Below are positions 25,609 to 33,684 of a stretch of 64,000 nt of DNA, one piece after another. Source of the stretch: Ignavibacteriales bacterium UBA1304 (GTDB taxonomy: Bacteria > Bacteroidota > Ignavibacteria > Ignavibacteriales > Ignavibacteriaceae). The stretch covers positions 115,910-179,909 of the forward strand of contig DBTY01000021.1 of assembly GCA_002307295.1 (NCBI GenBank), written 5' to 3'. Position numbers and translations under genes: made by a program. Position 1 is the first letter of the stretch, and every line of letters begins with the position of its first letter. A model generated the notes under the pieces. That model saw nothing but the letters and a program-made list of their open reading frames with translations. It was not told the origin of the DNA and ran no database searches.

Positions 25609-27094
25609 GCTTTTTTTATTATTTACATTCTTTAGCTGTCTCTGTTGGGGACAGAACTACAAAAATGAACCTGTTAGAAAGTATACTTCTTATTCTAACG
25701 TAACAGAGCTTTGGGAACAATTAGATGATATTTTTAATGATCCCAACTTTAATAACGCTTTCTGGGGAGTCGTTATTCAATCTATTGAAACCGGCGAGTA
25801 TTTTTATAAAAGAAACGAAGACAAGCTGTTTATGCCGGCTTCAAACCTTAAGCTATTTACTACTACCGCAGGTCTCGCTCTTCTTGGTCCGGATTTCAAA
25901 TACAAAACCAAGCTTTACACTAATGGCAAAATTGACGGCACAACGCTTACAGGCGATTTAATTGTTCAGGGAAGAGGCGACCCGACTATTTCGGACAGGT
26001 TTAGCGATGGAAATATGTTTAAGATTTTTGAAAGCTGGGCTGATACTCTGCTTAGTCTTGGGATTGACGAAATTAACGGGAATATTATTGGCGACGATAA
26101 TTTATTTGAAGACAGGGGACTTGGCAACGGCTGGCAATGGGATTATGAGTCATATTGGTTCTCCGCCCCAACTGGTTCTTTATCGTTTAACGATAATTGC
26201 GTAAATATGGTTGTTACTCCAACAGAAGTTGGCAAACCTGCAAAAATCAGCGTTGTCCCCAATACTAAATATGTTATTCTTATAAATAATGTTACGACAG
26301 TAAGGAACGATTCTACCACTTCAATTGATTTTTTTAGAGAACGCGGAACAAACGTTATTACAGTTCAGGGAACAATAAAACAAAACGCTGAACCGGATAA
26401 AATTTTCTCTACCATCAATAATCCTACGCAATTTTTTGTTGTTGTATTAAAAGACGTTTTTGAGAGAAAAGGAATTTCTGTAAAAGGATATCCAATAGAC
26501 GTTGACGATTTACCGGAAAGTCTTGATTACACTAAAATGAAATTATTACTTACACATTATTCCGTGCCGTTAAAAGACATAATTAAAGTAATAAACAAAA
26601 ACAGTCATAATTTTTATGCCGAGCAGTTATTAAAAACAATAGGTCTTGAAAAAGGAAACTTTGGCTCAGTAGATAACGGCTTAAAGTATGAAAAAGAAGT
26701 CATGCAGGAAATGGGCATTAGCCCGGATAATACGTTGGTTGTAGACGGATCCGGCTTATCACGGCTGAATCTAGTAACGCCAAGACAATTTGTTTCGTTA
26801 TTGACTTATATGTATAAGAGTCCTAATTTTATACCGTTTTTTAATTCTTTACCTATAGCCGGAGTAGACGGCAGCATGGGCACTCGATTAAAAAACTCGA
26901 AAGCAGAAAATAAAGTAAGAGCAAAAACAGGTTATGTAAGCAGCGTAAGGAGCCTTTGCGGCTATGCGTTTACGGCTGATAATGAACCTATTGCTTTTTC
27001 GATAATTACAAATAATTTTTTAGCGCCGACTAAACTTGCAGAAAACATCCAGGATTTAGTATGCTTGCGGCTTTCCAATTTTAAAAGAAAATAA
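25592..27094 (+). CDS. dacB: D-alanyl-D-alanine carboxypeptidase/endopeptidase (PBP4, peptidase S13)
   Basis: A 500-residue periplasmic penicillin-binding protein that trims stem peptides and hydrolyses peptide crosslinks. Signal peptide MKNALKLFLLFTFFSCLCWG. Active-site motifs: S84-N-L-K87 in FMPASNLKLFTT, NKNSHNFYAEQLLK (SxN), and RAKTGYVSSV (KTG). VVDGSGLSRLN is typical of S13. The large inserted domain between SxxK and SxN (about residues 100-300) is present. Start overlaps the end of the pseudouridine synthase. Confidence 0.95.
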   Translation: MKNALKLFLLFTFFSCLCWGQNYKNEPVRKYTSYSNVTELWEQLDDIFNDPNFNNAFWGVVIQSIETGEYFYKRNEDKLFMPASNLKLFTTTAGLALLGPDFKYKTKLYTNGKIDGTTLTGDLIVQGRGDPTISDRFSDGNMFKIFESWADTLLSLGIDEINGNIIGDDNLFEDRGLGNGWQWDYESYWFSAPTGSLSFNDNCVNMVVTPTEVGKPAKISVVPNTKYVILINNVTTVRNDSTTSIDFFRERGTNVITVQGTIKQNAEPDKIFSTINNPTQFFVVVLKDVFERKGISVKGYPIDVDDLPESLDYTKMKLLLTHYSVPLKDIIKVINKNSHNFYAEQLLKTIGLEKGNFGSVDNGLKYEKEVMQEMGISPDNTLVVDGSGLSRLNLVTPRQFVSLLTYMYKSPNFIPFFNSLPIAGVDGSMGTRLKNSKAENKVRAKTGYVSSVRSLCGYAFTADNEPIAFSIITNNFLAPTKLAENIQDLVCLRLSNFKRK

Positions 27095-27106
27095 ATCGGA
27101 GGATAA

Positions 27107-28612
27107 GTGGAAAATAATCAAATACCTGACATAAACGTTTTAATTAAAAGAAGATATGAAGAGCTTGACGAAATAAAAAAACTTGGAGCGCTGCCCTTTG
27201 CATATTCATTTGACGTAACTGCAAATTCAGCAGAAATAAAAAGTAAATTCGTTGACGGCGAAGAGTATAACGTAAGCATAGCCGGTAGAATTATGGCAAT
27301 CAGAAGAATGGGAAAAGCTTCGTTTGCGCATATTCAGGATCATGCCGGAAAAATACAGATATATTTAAGAAAAGACGACGTTGGCGCAGAATATGATATT
27401 TTCAAATTATTAGATATTGGCGATTTAGTTGGAGTTTCCGGTTATGTTTTTAAAACAAAAACCGGAGAAACTTCTATTCATACAAAATCAATTACTTTAC
27501 TGGCAAAATCGCTTAAACCGATACCTATTGCTAAAGAAGTTACAGACGAAAACGGAAACAAAGTAATCTTCGATCAGTTTGCAGATAAAGAATTGCGTTA
27601 CCGTCAAAGATATGTAGACCTTATTGTTAACCCTGACGTAAGAGACGTATTTATCAAGAGAAGTAAAATAATAACCGCTATTAGAAGAATCCTTGACACG
27701 GCCGGTTATCTTGAAGTTGAAACTCCAGTTTTACAGCCTCAATACGGCGGAGCATCTGCAAGACCATTTATTACAAAACATAACGCTCTTGATATGACGT
27801 TATACTTACGAATTGCAGACGAGCTTTATCTAAAGCGCCTTATTGTCGGCGGTTTTAACGGCGTATATGAAATCTCTAAAGATTTCCGTAATGAAGGAAT
27901 GGATAAAACTCATAACCCTGAATTTACAATGCTTGAGCTTTATGTTCCATTTAAAGATTATGAATGGATGATGGGATTTGTTGAAAATATGGTAGCTGAT
28001 ATCAGCCGCACTATTTCTAATACTACAGAACTTCAATTTGGCGAACACACAATTAATTTTAATCCTCCTTGGCAAAGAGTTTCAATGGTTGATTCTATTA
28101 AAGAAAAAACCGGATTAGATATTCTTACTGCAACATATGAAGAACTTAGAGACGCGGCAAAAAAACACGAAGCTGACGTTGCCGGCGGCGAAAGCAGAGG
28201 CAAATTAATCGACCTTTTGTTTGAAGTAACCGTCCAGGATACTTTAATTCAACCGACATTTGTTTATGAATACCCAATTGAGACTTCGCCTCTTGCAAAA
28301 AAACATAAAACTAAACCAGGCATGGTTGAGCGCTTTGAAGCTTTTGTTGCAGGCAAAGAGCTTTGCAACGCATTTAGCGAATTAAACGACCCGATTGACC
28401 AACGCGAGAGATTTGAAGAACAGGTTAAAGACAGAGAAAAAGGCGACGATGAAGCCCAGCAAATGGATGAAGATTTCCTAAGAGCTTTGGAATACGGAAT
28501 GCCCCCTACGGCTGGATTAGGAATTGGAATTGATAGATTAGTTATGATGCTAACGAATCAGACTTCAATTAGAGACGTGCTTTTATTCCCTCAAATGAAA
28601 CCTGAGAAATAA
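27107..28612 (+). CDS. lysS: Lysyl-tRNA synthetase, class II
   Basis: A 501-residue class IIb enzyme that charges tRNA-Lys. N-terminal OB anticodon-binding domain (SIAGRIMAIRRMGKASFAHIQD) followed by the class II catalytic core: motif 2 RNEGMDKTHNPEFTMLE and motif 3 GLGIGIDRLVMMLTN. A GTG start at 27107 is favoured because CGGAGGA lies 6 nt upstream. Located 12 nt after dacB. Its product needs MnmA-modified tRNA-Lys for decoding, and mnmA is in the same gene run. Confidence 0.97.
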   Translation: MENNQIPDINVLIKRRYEELDEIKKLGALPFAYSFDVTANSAEIKSKFVDGEEYNVSIAGRIMAIRRMGKASFAHIQDHAGKIQIYLRKDDVGAEYDIFKLLDIGDLVGVSGYVFKTKTGETSIHTKSITLLAKSLKPIPIAKEVTDENGNKVIFDQFADKELRYRQRYVDLIVNPDVRDVFIKRSKIITAIRRILDTAGYLEVETPVLQPQYGGASARPFITKHNALDMTLYLRIADELYLKRLIVGGFNGVYEISKDFRNEGMDKTHNPEFTMLELYVPFKDYEWMMGFVENMVADISRTISNTTELQFGEHTINFNPPWQRVSMVDSIKEKTGLDILTATYEELRDAAKKHEADVAGGESRGKLIDLLFEVTVQDTLIQPTFVYEYPIETSPLAKKHKTKPGMVERFEAFVAGKELCNAFSELNDPIDQRERFEEQVKDREKGDDEAQQMDEDFLRALEYGMPPTAGLGIGIDRLVMMLTNQTSIRDVLLFPQMKPEK

Positions 28613-28618
28613 TCTTAT

Positions 28619-29344
28619 ATGTACACAATTATTATTCCGACTCTTAATGAGGAAATTCTTTTACCGGCATTATTAAAACAACTATCGGATACTGAACTTA
28701 AAAAGAAATATTGTTACGAAATAATAATTTCTGACGGCGGAAGTAAAGATAAAACTATTGATATTGCAAAAAAGTACGCAGACAAAATATGCTACAACGC
28801 CGATGGCAAAATTCAGAATATTGCCATCGGAAGAAATATTGGAGCAAGTCAGGCCGAAGGGGAAATCCTCATTTTTCTTAACGGCGACGTTATGATAAAG
28901 GATCCGGTTAAATTTTTCTACTTTGTTGAAAATGTTTTTGCGCGCAGTCGTTATGCGGCCATGACGTGCCCGGTAAAAGTTCCTCCTGAACAGGAACTGC
29001 TTTCGGATAAATTATTCCATGGTTTTTACAATACCTACTTTAATTTTCTGAATATAGTCGGAATGGGCATGGGACGCGGCGAGTGCCAGGTAATAAAACG
29101 GTATATGTTTGAAGTAATTGGGGGCAATAATGAAAATTTAGCCGCAGGGGAGGACTTCGATCTTTTCCGCAAAATTCGAAGGAGAGGGAAAGTCCTTTTT
29201 GCCAAAGGGCTTGTTATTTATGAATCCCCGCGCAGATATAGGAAACTAGGATATTTCAACGTCACATTTTCCTGGCTTAAAAATTCAGTTTCGGTAGTAA
29301 TAAAAAACAAATCCATTTCAAAAGAATGGGAACAGATAAGATGA
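28619..29344 (+). CDS. Glycosyltransferase family 2 protein
   Basis: A 241-residue GT-A inverting glycosyltransferase, short form. Features: TIIIPTLNEEILLPALLKQL (start of the nucleotide-binding fold), IIISDGGSKDKTIDIAKKYA, and the metal-binding region ILIFLNGDV (LNGDV in place of DxD). Soluble except for a possible amphipathic end. Six nt after lysS. Donor and acceptor are unknown; lipid-linked or surface glycan formation is likely. Its 3' end is overlapped by the beginning of a degraded beta-barrel gene. Confidence 0.87.
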   Translation: MYTIIIPTLNEEILLPALLKQLSDTELKKKYCYEIIISDGGSKDKTIDIAKKYADKICYNADGKIQNIAIGRNIGASQAEGEILIFLNGDVMIKDPVKFFYFVENVFARSRYAAMTCPVKVPPEQELLSDKLFHGFYNTYFNFLNIVGMGMGRGECQVIKRYMFEVIGGNNENLAAGEDFDLFRKIRRRGKVLFAKGLVIYESPRRYRKLGYFNVTFSWLKNSVSVVIKNKSISKEWEQIR

Positions 29345-29747
29345 CTTTGAATTATTCTGTTGCCGCTTATCATATTTTTCCTTATAAGACGCTGAATAAT
29401 GATAATTTATGCTATAAATATCCATTAGAACCGGATATTCATTTAAATAGTGGATTGATTTTTTATCAATTTAATTATAGATTTAATAATAACTTAAGAT
29501 TGGCATTTAATTTATCTTATTTTAAGCTTTTGAGAAACTATTTGGAGCTTTACCGTTCCAATTTAGCAACGATTGGAAGAGTTTAATAATTACTTTGGCG
29601 TATTAAAGAGTTTATAGTTTTTCTTTTTATACGATAATATTAGACATATACATAAAACTTGATGTTCGTTATTTTAATAATTCATTAGCTGATAGCATAA
29701 GCTGGATATGTTTTTATTCTTTCTTTAGCGTCGGCATAAAATTATAA
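29326..29747 (+). pseudogene. Remnant of an outer-membrane beta-barrel protein gene
   Basis: An 86-residue open frame (29326-29586) has beta-barrel-like text (SGLIFYQFNYRFNNNLRLAF, then LRNYLELYRSN). After its stop, frame 2 reads QRLEEFNNYFGVLKSL, and frame 3 from 29607 gives about 46 residues ending in a typical outer-membrane C-terminus (LDVRYFNN...WICFYSFFSVGIKL, stop at 29747). Three frames are thus needed, implying at least two frameshifts. It overlaps the GT2 3' end, where the N-terminal part is lost. The relation of the pieces is my inference; they may be noise, but the barrel-like tail is convincing. Confidence 0.5.
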
Positions 29748-29759
29748 TTAGGACTAATT

Positions 29760-31379
29760 ATGCAAATTAAAAAATTCAAAATACCTTTTTCAGTTATACT
29801 TTTAACTTTAGGAATTTTGTTAGGATCGGCAATCCAAAAGGTAATGTCGAGCGACAACCTTACACAGAGTATAAGCAAGTTTAACGACGTTTTATCTTTA
29901 ACTCAAAGATATTATTTAGAAGATGTAGATACGGATAAATTAGTTGAAGCTGCAATTAACGGAATGCTGAACACGCTTGATCCTCATACGGCTTATATTC
30001 CGGCAAAACAAATGGAAGCTGTTGATGAAGAATTCAAAGGCGCTTTTGAAGGAGTCGGTATTGAGTTTCAGGTAGTGAACGATACTCTTACAGTAGTATC
30101 TCCAATTACCGGCGGACCAAGCGAAGCCTTAGGCATAATGGCCGGAGATAGAATTGTTAAAATTGACGGCAATTCCGTTATTGGAATTTCAAACGACGAC
30201 GTTAGAAAAAAACTTCGCGGCGCAGGTGGAACAAAGGTTTCTGTTACTATTTTAAGAACCGGAGTTAAAAATCCCCTACAATATGAAATTACAAGAGATA
30301 AAATTCCGCTTTATTCAGTTGACACTCACCTGATGTTAGATGATAAAACCGGCTATGTAAGCGTAACCAGATTTGCGGAAACCACCACAAAGGAATTGAC
30401 TGATGCATTAACAGACCTTAAAGCAAAAGGAATGACCCAGCTTGTCCTTGATTTAAGAAATAACCCGGGCGGTTATTTGAATCAGGCTTTCCAGATTGCA
30501 GATTTATTTATAGAGGGGCACAAGAAAATTGTTTATACAAAAGGAAGAAGACCTGACCTTCATTTTGATGAAGAATATTATTCATCCGAACCTTCCTCTT
30601 ATGAAAAAATGCCGCTTGTAGTTTTGGTTAACCGCGGAAGCGCTTCAGCAAGCGAAATTGTTTCCGGCGCTATTCAGGATTGGGATAGAGGTTTAATTGT
30701 TGGAGAAACTACTTTTGGCAAAGGTCTTGTACAACGTCAGTTTAGCCTGCCGGATAAATCAGCTTTAAGACTGACAATTGCTCAATACTTTACGCCTTCA
30801 GGCAGATGTATTCAGAGAAATTATAAAGACAAAAAAGATAAAAAAGATTATTACGAAGACGCGGCAAAACGCTCAGAGAAAGAAGGCGATAACCTTACTC
30901 ATAGCACTGAAAAGGATTCTTCCAAACCAATTTATAAAACAAACGGCGGTAGAATTGTTTATGGCGGCGGCGGCATCACTCCTGATTATATAATAAAAGC
31001 CGATAACCTTACAGATTATTCAGTAGCGTTATTAAGCAATAATATTTTTTACACTTATATACTTTCTTACCTTGAATCGCATGGTAAGGAAATTAAAGAA
31101 AAATACGGCAACGATCTTCATAAGTTTAACAATTCATTTAAGATTACCGAAAAAGATTTGGAATCATTCATTAGTTATGCTAAATCTAAAAAGGTTGAGT
31201 TTAAGAAAGACGAATATTCAAAAGATAAAGAATATATAACGGCCCGAATTAAAGCTCAGATAGCAAGAAACTATTGGAAAAATGAAGGCTGGTATGCGGT
31301 GCTTTTGGAAGCAGACAACCAGCTTATCAAAGCTAAAACATTATTTGGCGAAGCTAAGAATTTAGCAAAGATAAAATGA
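29760..31379 (+). CDS. ctpA: C-terminal processing peptidase (S41)
   Basis: A 539-residue periplasmic serine protease of the CtpA/Prc family. N-terminal membrane anchor or signal (about residues 7-27), PDZ domain (FEGVGIEFQVVN...GPSEALGIMAGDRIVKIDG, about 95-165), then the catalytic domain with the nucleophile region NRGSASASEIVSG (about 292-304) and the general base Lys in GETTFGKGLVQ. The C-terminal extension of about 150 residues is Lys rich, as in bacterial Ctp of this phylum. Typical role is processing of envelope proteins and peptidoglycan hydrolase control. Overlaps the DUF3108 gene by 4 nt (ATGA). Confidence 0.95.
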   Translation: MQIKKFKIPFSVILLTLGILLGSAIQKVMSSDNLTQSISKFNDVLSLTQRYYLEDVDTDKLVEAAINGMLNTLDPHTAYIPAKQMEAVDEEFKGAFEGVGIEFQVVNDTLTVVSPITGGPSEALGIMAGDRIVKIDGNSVIGISNDDVRKKLRGAGGTKVSVTILRTGVKNPLQYEITRDKIPLYSVDTHLMLDDKTGYVSVTRFAETTTKELTDALTDLKAKGMTQLVLDLRNNPGGYLNQAFQIADLFIEGHKKIVYTKGRRPDLHFDEEYYSSEPSSYEKMPLVVLVNRGSASASEIVSGAIQDWDRGLIVGETTFGKGLVQRQFSLPDKSALRLTIAQYFTPSGRCIQRNYKDKKDKKDYYEDAAKRSEKEGDNLTHSTEKDSSKPIYKTNGGRIVYGGGGITPDYIIKADNLTDYSVALLSNNIFYTYILSYLESHGKEIKEKYGNDLHKFNNSFKITEKDLESFISYAKSKKVEFKKDEYSKDKEYITARIKAQIARNYWKNEGWYAVLLEADNQLIKAKTLFGEAKNLAKIK

Positions 31380-32197
31380 AACCCCAATTAGTCTTTTGCG
31401 CTTTAATTGGGATATGCGTTTTATTTTTTTATGGTTTTAATGCGGAGAGTGTTTCCCCTGGAGGATACTTCTCCGCATCTGATAAAGAATTGGAAGTTGG
31501 AGAAGAGCTGACTTATATTGTTAGTTATTCTTTTATAGATATAGGCGAATTAAAATTTAAAGTTCTTGAAAAAATTAACCTGAATGGCGGAATACTTTAC
31601 AAAACTATAGCTTATATTAATTCATATTCTTCGGTTCCGTTTGTAGACCTGCATCAGATTTATGAAAGCAAATTAAGCGATGATTATTTTTCGGAATACT
31701 TCAAAGGGCTTGTTAAGTATAAGGATTTTACTACTTATACGGAATATAATTTTGATTACAAAAATGCAAAATTACGCGTAAGAAAAGGGGAGTTAAAACC
31801 TCCCGTGGTCTGGACTGATTCTGTTACTTCCGCCGAAAAGGAATTTCAGGATGGACTTTCTATCTTTTATTTTGCGCGAATGAACACAGGACAAAATAAA
31901 ACGGTAGTTTTACCCTGTTTTGTAAACGAAAAAAAAGTGAAGACGACGCTTAATTTTCATAAAAAGCTGACGGCAGTTACTTGCCCAGCAGTAAAATATG
32001 ACGTTGCATGCAACTATCTGGAAGGCGAAACTAATTTTGTAAGCGTTTATGGACTAACCGGACATTTTGAAGGCTGGTTCTCTAACGATAAAGCCGCAAT
32101 ACCAATAACGGCAAATATGAAAGTGATAATTGGAAATATTAGCATAAAACTGAAACATTTTAAGAGGAATGGATGGAAACCGCCAAAATACAATTAG
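31376..32197 (+). CDS. DUF3108 domain-containing secreted protein
   Basis: A 273-residue exported protein with N-terminal signal (LVFCALIGICVLFFYGFNA). The DUF3108 start signature is LEVGEELTYIVSYSFIDIGELKFKV broken here at SYSF; the rest is a beta-rich domain (LHQIYESKL, DGLSIFYFARM). The family is periplasmic and probably beta-barrel or lipocalin-like, function unknown. Translation is coupled to ctpA (ATGA overlap), and the 3' end overlaps the carbonic anhydrase gene by 25 nt. Confidence 0.85.
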   Translation: MKPQLVFCALIGICVLFFYGFNAESVSPGGYFSASDKELEVGEELTYIVSYSFIDIGELKFKVLEKINLNGGILYKTIAYINSYSSVPFVDLHQIYESKLSDDYFSEYFKGLVKYKDFTTYTEYNFDYKNAKLRVRKGELKPPVVWTDSVTSAEKEFQDGLSIFYFARMNTGQNKTVVLPCFVNEKKVKTTLNFHKKLTAVTCPAVKYDVACNYLEGETNFVSVYGLTGHFEGWFSNDKAAIPITANMKVIIGNISIKLKHFKRNGWKPPKYN

Positions 32198-32742
32198 TAA
32201 AAGAAAATAATATTTTCCCTTATTTAGATTTTTTTCCTAAAATTCATCCGACTGTTTTTCTTGCTTCCGGATCCAAAATTATTGGGAATGTAGAAATTGA
32301 AGAAGACGCAAGTATTTGGTACAATACTGTTTTAAGAGGCGACGTCAATTATATTAAAATTGGCAAAATGTCTAATGTTCAGGATAGTTCAATGCTGCAT
32401 GTAACTAACACTAAGTATCCTTTGAATATAGGCTCCAAGGTGACCATAGGGCACAGCGTTACGCTGCATGGCTGTACTCTTAACGATTGCTGCTTAATAG
32501 GCATGGGAGCGGTCGTATTGGACGGCGCTGTGGTTGAAGAAAGAACTATAGTGGCTGCCGGCGCAGTGGTAAGACCAAGATTTGTGGTTCCTTCTGGCAA
32601 ATTGGTCGCCGGAGTTCCTGCTAAAGTGGTTAGAGACCTCACTCAGGCGGAAATGGACGATCTTGAGCAATCCGCATTAAGGTACAAAAAGTATACTCAG
32701 ATAACTATAGAATCGTTAAATAAGCATACTGTACAGTTATGA
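32173..32742 (+). CDS. Gamma-carbonic anhydrase family protein
   Basis: A 189-residue left-handed beta-helix protein (hexapeptide repeats; IIGNVEIEEDASIWYNTVLRGD, then VTIGHSVTLHGC). Zinc ligand histidines can be proposed in SSMLHVT, IGHSVTLHG. The family interconverts CO2 and bicarbonate, though many YrdA-like members have weak or no activity. Length and repeats are normal. It starts inside the DUF3108 3' end; the AGAGGAATGG before the start codon gives a good ribosome site. Confidence 0.92.
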   Translation: METAKIQLVKENNIFPYLDFFPKIHPTVFLASGSKIIGNVEIEEDASIWYNTVLRGDVNYIKIGKMSNVQDSSMLHVTNTKYPLNIGSKVTIGHSVTLHGCTLNDCCLIGMGAVVLDGAVVEERTIVAAGAVVRPRFVVPSGKLVAGVPAKVVRDLTQAEMDDLEQSALRYKKYTQITIESLNKHTVQL

Positions 32743-32775
32743 CAAAATTTTCATTATATAAAAAAGAATAGAGCT

Positions 32776-33222
32776 GTGGTAAAAAGATTATCAGTTTATT
32801 CCAATAAAGGAATAAAGATCAATAAAAAGAATGTTCACCAAACTGTTGCAGACCTTCAGAAAGAATTAGGCTTTACAGTTGATTCCTTGCAAATAAACTT
32901 TGTAAATGCAGAACAGATTACTGAAATTAATAAAGAGTATCTACAACATCAGGGTTCTACAGATATTATCACTTTTAATTATTCCGGCGATATAAAAAAC
33001 CTTGAAGGCGAGCTTTTTATATCGACTGACGACGCAGATTATAACGCCAAAAAATTTTCTGTTGATTTTAGCAAAGAATTACTTAGATTAATCATACACG
33101 GAATTCTTCATTTAATTGGTTACGAAGACGATATTCCAGAGCATAAGAAAAAAATGAAATACTTAGAAAATAAATTTGTAAATAGTTTTTCAAAATTCGA
33201 AGATAAATATAGAATTATATGA
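32776..33222 (+). CDS. ybeY: Endoribonuclease YbeY, rRNA maturation
   Basis: A 148-residue zinc metalloprotein that processes the 16S rRNA 3' end and aids 70S quality control. Signature H-GILH-LIGYEDDIPEH (HGxLHLxGYDHxxxxxx family; here ED replaces DH but a His remains downstream). Start is GTG at 32776. Overlaps the next gene by 4 nt. This gene and topA usually do not lie together, but both are core. Confidence 0.93.
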   Translation: MVKRLSVYSNKGIKINKKNVHQTVADLQKELGFTVDSLQINFVNAEQITEINKEYLQHQGSTDIITFNYSGDIKNLEGELFISTDDADYNAKKFSVDFSKELLRLIIHGILHLIGYEDDIPEHKKKMKYLENKFVNSFSKFEDKYRII

Positions 33223-33671
33223 ACAGCAATATAGTCGAATTATTTACGGATATTGTAGATACCCTAAACGAAAAATCGAGTTATAAAGATTTAAACAAAA
33301 AATTGAATAATAAACTGTTCCGTGGAGCGGCCGCAACCGCTTACAGCTGGATATTTGATAAAATACTTGCCACGCGTTTTTCGGACAACGCTTTTAAATT
33401 GGGAAGCGAAAAAAACTTCCGCTATTTTAGCCCTAACGAAATGAATTCTCTTGGCAGCGAAAATATCAATTATCTGCTGAAATTATACAACCTTGGCTTT
33501 ATTACAAAAAAGGAACTGGAGCTTGTGCTGGAACAAATTAAGCTTTTCCCGGATGGAGAAATTGCTAAAGAACATATCAGCTGGCTTGTTTTATCTTCTT
33601 TTTTTGAGATCAATAATGTTACTCTGCCAGGTAGTAGGTTGCTGTTATTTTCATCGGATACAATAAATTAA
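33219..33671 (+). CDS. smg: DUF494 (Smg) family protein
   Basis: A 150-residue protein matching the DUF494/Smg pattern by eye: an N-terminal helical region (IVELFTDIVDTL), then a segment similar to Smg's FSPEE..., here RYFSPNEMNSLGSENINYLLKLYNLGFITKKELELVLEQIKLFP split by my reading at NLGF, and ISWLVLSSFFE at the C-terminus. In gammaproteobacteria smg lies close to dprA and topA; here it is directly upstream of topA, which supports the call. Function is unknown. ybeY and smg overlap by 4 nt. Confidence 0.72.
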   Translation: MNSNIVELFTDIVDTLNEKSSYKDLNKKLNNKLFRGAAATAYSWIFDKILATRFSDNAFKLGSEKNFRYFSPNEMNSLGSENINYLLKLYNLGFITKKELELVLEQIKLFPDGEIAKEHISWLVLSSFFEINNVTLPGSRLLLFSSDTIN

Positions 33672-33684
33672 GGTAAATATTGAA

